Assembly: GCA_033439265.1 (NCBI GenBank)
Contig: JAVTVX010000034.1
Location: 9,579,001-9,643,000 of the forward strand
Length of the DNA stretch: 64,000 nt
Reading direction: 5' to 3'
DNA from: Dillenia suffruticosa
Lineage: Eukaryota; Streptophyta; Magnoliopsida; Dilleniales; Dilleniaceae
Part shown: positions 59,619-64,000 of the stretch, piece by piece
How the letters are laid out: every line of letters starts with the position of its first letter
Position numbering within the stretch: the stretch's first letter is position 1
Made by a program: the position numbers and the translations under genes
The notes under the pieces: model-generated
What the model was told of the DNA's origin: nothing
Seen by the model: only the letters and a program-made list of their open reading frames with translations
Database searches by the model: none

Positions 59619-61149
59619 CTAATTCACATGAGATTTATATTTTATTGCATGAACATCTCACATCATGAAGTGTGATATGGAATATTTTAAACTCCTCTTC
59701 TCCAAGGGCTCCACGTCCTCATGGGCACATGTTAGTGTTAGAGTACTGCTTTGCTACAAATCATAACTTTGCTACCAAGTGTAACAACCCCCACACCTGT
59801 TATTATCTACTCTAATTTGAAAGTCTCATGATTTTATCTATAAAATACACCTTAGTTACGGATCATTGTAACCCTAACTGACGTGGGATTTAAACTCCAC
59901 CAAAAACCAACATCCCACACCTTCAGCCAGTGTGCAATGTTACATAGACTATATGTAAAATAATCTGTCAAATGAGTTTTTTTATTTTTAATCCATGATT
60001 TTTGTACTATGCAAAGCTCTTCAATTCTAGGCTCAGTGAGCTCATCATAACAATTTTTGCCTAAAATTACATCCACTCACGAACTAGGAATTTTCATGCC
60101 AAATTAATACTCAAAGGTGGTTTGGCACATTATTTTTACTAGAAATCTCTTTTTTACATGTTACTAAGATTTTTATGATATTAGTATGCAAAGATGGTTT
60201 CTGCATAATTTTTAACAAAATCACATCCTCAACTTAGCCTTTTTTAGGGCAAACTACAGCTCTAGTGTTGTCCCCAATAGAATAACCTAGTGGTCACAAC
60301 TCCACTCGTCCAACCCGATGATCCCAAAACCACAAAAAAAAAGCTCTAGTGTTGTTTGGCACATTTTTTTGTTCAAATCACATTTTGTTTCACCTCGATT
60401 GAGCTTTTTTATTGCAAATAAGTGTTCAAAGGTGGTTGGGCACATTATATTTTTTTATAAAAATATAAAACTAATCCTTGATAAATTAAATCTCTTCCTC
60501 TTCAATATTGTACACTTTTATTTATTTGTAATATTTCTTAATTTAAAAATCATACAAAAATATAAAAGTTTAAAAAAATATTAACATTGTGGCAACATAA
60601 CTTGATATCTGAACGTTCTCTTTATGAGATTACACTCAAAGAGAACCTTTTGGTCATAAATTGGTAGCAAATGTGCTCCAAAATTCTAACATCCAAACGA
60701 ACGGGTCTACTGTGATGATTTTACTTTTAAGAGTAATTAAATTGAAATTGTAAAATGAACTTTCTTGGGTTACGTGTCAAAGGATTGTTATACTCATAAA
60801 TGCCCTATCATTCTTATCATGATCTGTGAAAAGGACAAAAAATCCAAAATCCATGTCCCACAACTCCTATAAAGATGTATTGTCATTGTGCACGTCATGG
60901 CTAACAAGGATGAGCTATTCAAACAAAGTGAGCTTTATAAGTGGAAGAGCATGTAATCCAATTCCATCATGATTTCCAGGCTGGAGCTCCAATTGCACTA
61001 TCAAGAGAAGACTTTGTCTAGATCTCCACACGATGGCTTCCAATCCAGATTGACCTACCCAATTTTTTAAAGCTACTTTTATTTAAATCATTTTCATCAA
61101 CTTTTCTTGTTTGTCTTCTCTCTCTCTCTCTCTCGAATTATAGGTTGAG
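59619..61149. other. Gene-free region
   Basis: AT-rich, with an A-box-like TAACCTAGTGGTCACA at 60283 followed by CCCAAAACCAC and an A-run at 60340, possibly a short SINE piece. No gene is recognised. Confidence 0.35.
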
Positions 61150-61750
61150 TTTAAGTATATTTAATAAATAGGTTGAGTTTAAACACTTCAAAATAATATA
61201 GATGCCCACCTAATTAAAAACTTGCCCTAACAATATATGTTTTTTCTTATACTATTTCATACTAACTTAGGTAGTGCTTTGTTTTCAAGAATTTGGGAAG
61301 GAGATGAGGAAAAATGAGAAGTTACAATACTTGAACCCGATTAATTGGGTAACTTAGATACGGAGGGTCAAGTATCAAAAAAAAAAAAAAAAAAAAAAGG
61401 AAAAATGAGGAAAACGAAATGCAATAAAACCTTCCATTAAAGTTTTCATTTTTCTAACAACTAAACACTTCTTAATAGATTAAAAATAAATTTTATATAA
61501 TTTTAAATTTTTAATAAAATTTATTTCTTCCCCATTGAAACCCCTTAAATCATGGGGATAATCTCACATGACAAAAAAAAAAAAAAAAAGAAAGAGGAAA
61601 TCTCAAATGTCAATACAAAAACAAATTAGAACTTAAGTTGAATTCAAATAATTAAAAAATACTACCAAAAAAAATAATTAAAAAAAAAACTCAAATTTAT
61701 ATGTCGAATTCAAAAAATTTAGATAAATAAATGAGCACTTCGAAATTTTA
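61150..61750. repeat. Dispersed repeat, copy 2 (partner at 28195-28610)
   Basis: Same block order and orientation as copy 1. It is longer because of the retroposed insertion at 61319-61398 and expanded A-runs near 61574-61589. Confidence 0.6.
61319..61398 (+). mobile_element. Short retroposed insertion (5'-truncated SINE-like)
   Basis: An 80-bp insert ending AGTATC plus about 22 A, bounded by perfect 11-bp GGAAAAATGAG repeats (61308-61318 and 61399-61409). It contains ACTTGAACCCG, a B-box-like word. The flanking duplication and A-tail indicate LINE-driven insertion. Confidence 0.75.
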
Positions 61751-61966
61751 GTTAAGGTTGATTCCCCATGTTTGAAACCACCACTTAAGGGAGTATTTTA
61801 ACACACTAAAATATAAATAGCACTACCTAAAATATAAATATTCCACTGTCACCCTTGGTATGATAAACTATTGTACTGAACTACACCCTATACTATTTTC
61901 CATACACGCGATGCTCTCATAAATCGAACTTTCCAGTATTCTAATCACACAACAAGCCACGTTTAC

Positions 61967-63202
61967 TTAGTCTTGACCTCGGCTTAATCTCATGTGCCAT
62001 AACCATGTAACATCATCATTAGGATTTATAGATGAGCATATAGCAATAGTCCTAAGAAACATGCTTCCAATGAGGAGGTAAGGGCTACCGGACAACTTAC
62101 CATTCATAACTACAAAAGCATGCTTGGTTATGTTTAAGACATGATTCTTGTCAATGTATCTATAGCCCCTTTCATCCAAGGATGTGAGATTTTTCTTCAT
62201 GTCCAAAACATGATGAACTTCTAGTGTTGTTAATACACTATAAAAAATCTCCATCTCAATTGTATCAATCCTGAGATTTGAAAGTGAGAAATCATCTCCT
62301 TAACATACATTGCCCATGTCAACCGGCTGAAAGGTGGTGAACCGGTATTTATTTGGAAAATATGATAGTAGCAAGCTGAATCAGGAATCTGTGTCTGTGC
62401 TATCATCAACTACATTAGTTGTATTGACAGACTTCTCATTCCATCCATCTCATTTACCTTTGGACTTAGTCTTGCTGGTTCGTGCAAGTTTTCCCTTTCT
62501 AGATTTGGATCTACGTTTACATTTTTCCTAAAGTTTTAATTCTTACTTCTATCTATATCCACAATTAAACCTTGGATTGATTCTCAGAAAAATTTACTTA
62601 CACTTTCTTCTTCAACTTCTTAAAGTTCAATGAAGCCCTAATATCCCTAAAGTTGAGAGTATCTCAGCCATATAACATGGTAGTTTCAAATGATAAAGGC
62701 AAACAGAACAACAGAATTAAAATTTAGTGCTCATCATCAATCTTAACACATATAATCTTTAAATCAAGAATCACTTTGTTAAACTCATCCATATGTACAT
62801 TAACAAATGTACCTTCTTTCATTCTTAGTCTGTACAATCATTGCTTTAAACAAAGCCGGTTCATAAGGGATTTTGTCATGTCATGTATATGCTCTCCGGT
62901 TTGTGCCATATGTTGGCTGCCGAATTCTCACCTCCAACTTCATGCAAAACCTCATCTGAAAGTGCCAATAGGATGGTACTATATGTGTGCTCTCGAAGAG
63001 ATCCTCTTTCTGCTCTCTTGGCATTTCTTCTGGGAAATACTATCTCCCCCTAACACGTTATACAGTGCTTGTTGCACAAGAAAAACATGCATCTTGATTT
63101 GCCACAGACCGAAATTGTTTTTTTCAATCTTATACTTTGTCGATGAAGATGTAGGCATCATGAGATCCTGATTCAAATCCCTAGACTCTAATACTAGTTT
63201 GC
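61967..63202 (-). pseudogene. Ty1/copia gag-pol remnant, minus strand
   Basis: Reading leftwards: ATG at 63161, MMPTSSSTKYKIEKNN then FGLWQIKMHVFLVQQ (start of copia Gag), broken Gag through about 62500 with a basic RSKSRKGK stretch before the expected zinc knuckle, and at 62254-61967 a frame with EVHHVLDMKKNLTSLDERGY and VTWLWHMRLSRG, the protease end and GAG-pre-integrase domain. Integrase, reverse transcriptase and RNase H are absent to the left, so the copy is truncated. Confidence 0.75.
63186..63198 (-). other. Primer-binding site of the minus-strand copia
   Basis: On the minus strand TAGTATTAGAG corresponds to the tRNA-Met site TGGTATCAGAG with two transitions. It lies between gag and the LTR. 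Confidence 0.5.
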
Positions 63203-63380
63203 TGTGAATATATAATGATATATATATGGAAGTAAAACTTAAAATTTGTAAATCAATCAAATAAATTAAAGAACAAAGGACATGAGAGAAAATCAACCAA
63301 TCACAAGGATACAACTATTTTAACAAGGTTCCGCTCCTGAAAGACTATGTCCATGGGTAGATATGATAGAGAATGATACA
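63203..63380 (-). repeat. Partial 5' LTR of the minus-strand copia
   Basis: It starts TGTGAATATATAAT on the plus strand (LTR end TATTCACA on the minus strand). It contains a stretch (63275-63360) that on the minus strand reads like the transcribed end of copia LTRs (CCATGGACATAG ... GAACCTTGTTAAAAT ... CCTTGTG). The outer end is not defined. Confidence 0.5.
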
Positions 63381-64000
63381 TCATGAGAAAAATTAAGAAG
63401 ATTATAAAACTGCTTTTAAGAACTCTCAACCCAAAAATTCTTGTAAACTCAATTTTTCACACACACTTGAAGGCTGTAGAATGCTTGAAGAAACTTTCAA
63501 AAGGCTCTTATCAAAAAAAAAAAAAAAACTTTCAAAAGGTGGTTAAGGATATAAATACAATCAATACAAATTCAAAATAATATTTAACAATACTTACTTT
63601 GAAAGACATTGGTTCAGTAATAACTTTGAAAGGCTAATTGGTTCAAGCAAAAAGAAAGTTGGACTACAATTAAAAATGAGTTAATTTACTATTAATTTAT
63701 GAAGAAGGGATTTCACTGTTTTCAAACATTATTATTTGTATTGGATTTTAAAAATAATAAACCATATTTGATTTCTTTAAACATTGAACTAAATTTCATC
63801 AATTCCATTTTTCTTTGTTTATAATAATTAAATTATATGAAATTTTTTGAGTGACGTCTTCAAGTTGAATAAGAAATAATGAGATTTTAAAAGTTCAAAA
63901 ATATATATATAACATTGTCTCTTATATGTGACATTATCTGGTTAAACTTGAGATTTGTGTAAACAGTAATAACTTTGAGAGAAAACTTCTTTTGGCCATT
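63381..64000. other. Gene-free right edge
   Basis: AT-rich. It contains a 21-bp A-rich insertion at 63505-63525 between two AAACTTTCAAAAGG repeats. No gene is recognised. Confidence 0.4.

Noticed and set aside
1..64000. Organellar, viral or bacterial origin, or a defence or toxin system
   Set aside because: The density of plant LTR elements, CACTA ends, SINEs and intron-bearing gene pieces fits only a plant nuclear genome. No candidate system genes were found.

Overview
This is a window of nuclear DNA from a flowering plant, probably a eudicot. The species cannot be named from what is visible. It is AT-rich and full of microsatellites and poly(A) tracts. It is dominated by plant transposable elements: Ty3/gypsy chromoviruses of the Tekay/Del type, an Athila-like gypsy element, Ty1/copia fragments, CACTA (En/Spm) DNA transposons, an L1 LINE fragment and tRNA-derived SINEs. 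I found no intact cellular gene. The host genes I recognise are fragments: NF-YA at 28.8-29.7 kb, a pentatricopeptide-repeat protein at 45.8-46.2 kb and an AIF2/FSP1-like oxidoreductase at 51.1-51.6 kb.

Layout. 1-8.8 kb: decayed Tekay element A (+), with gag, protease, reverse transcriptase, RNase H, integrase and chromodomain all broken. 9.3-10.4 kb: C-terminal part of an L1 ORF2. 10.4-15.4 kb: a minus-strand Tekay-type LTR split by a CACTA element (12045-14376) with terminal inverted repeats and an ATA target duplication. 16.98-23.04 kb: an internally deleted Athila-like element with both LTRs. 23-28.8 kb: gene-free, with one SINE. 28.8-30.1 kb: NF-YA pseudogene, then a SINE. 30.65-32.1 kb: minus-strand LTR piece. 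32.15-33.0 kb: copia fragment. 33.03-44.78 kb: a second CACTA element split by Tekay element B (35590-44037, two 2.4-kb LTRs). 44.8-53.5 kb: mostly unassigned, with the PPR and FSP1 fragments. 53566-56250: solo LTR with a perfect 5-bp duplication. 58.29-59.62 kb: a second probable solo LTR. 61.15-61.75 kb: diverged copy of the 28.2-kb repeat, carrying a SINE-like insertion. 61.97 kb to the right edge: minus-strand copia remnant.

The order of events can be partly read. CACTA-1 landed inside an existing LTR. Element B landed inside CACTA-2. Solo LTRs record LTR-LTR recombination. The coding parts have decayed largely by C-to-T and G-to-A changes, as expected for methylated repeats. The most interesting structural points are a stop codon and about 170-nt spacer between gag and pol shared by both Tekay copies, and tRNA-like plus GC-rich modules carried inside both CACTA elements. 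I see no defence system, CRISPR array, rRNA gene or functional tRNA gene.
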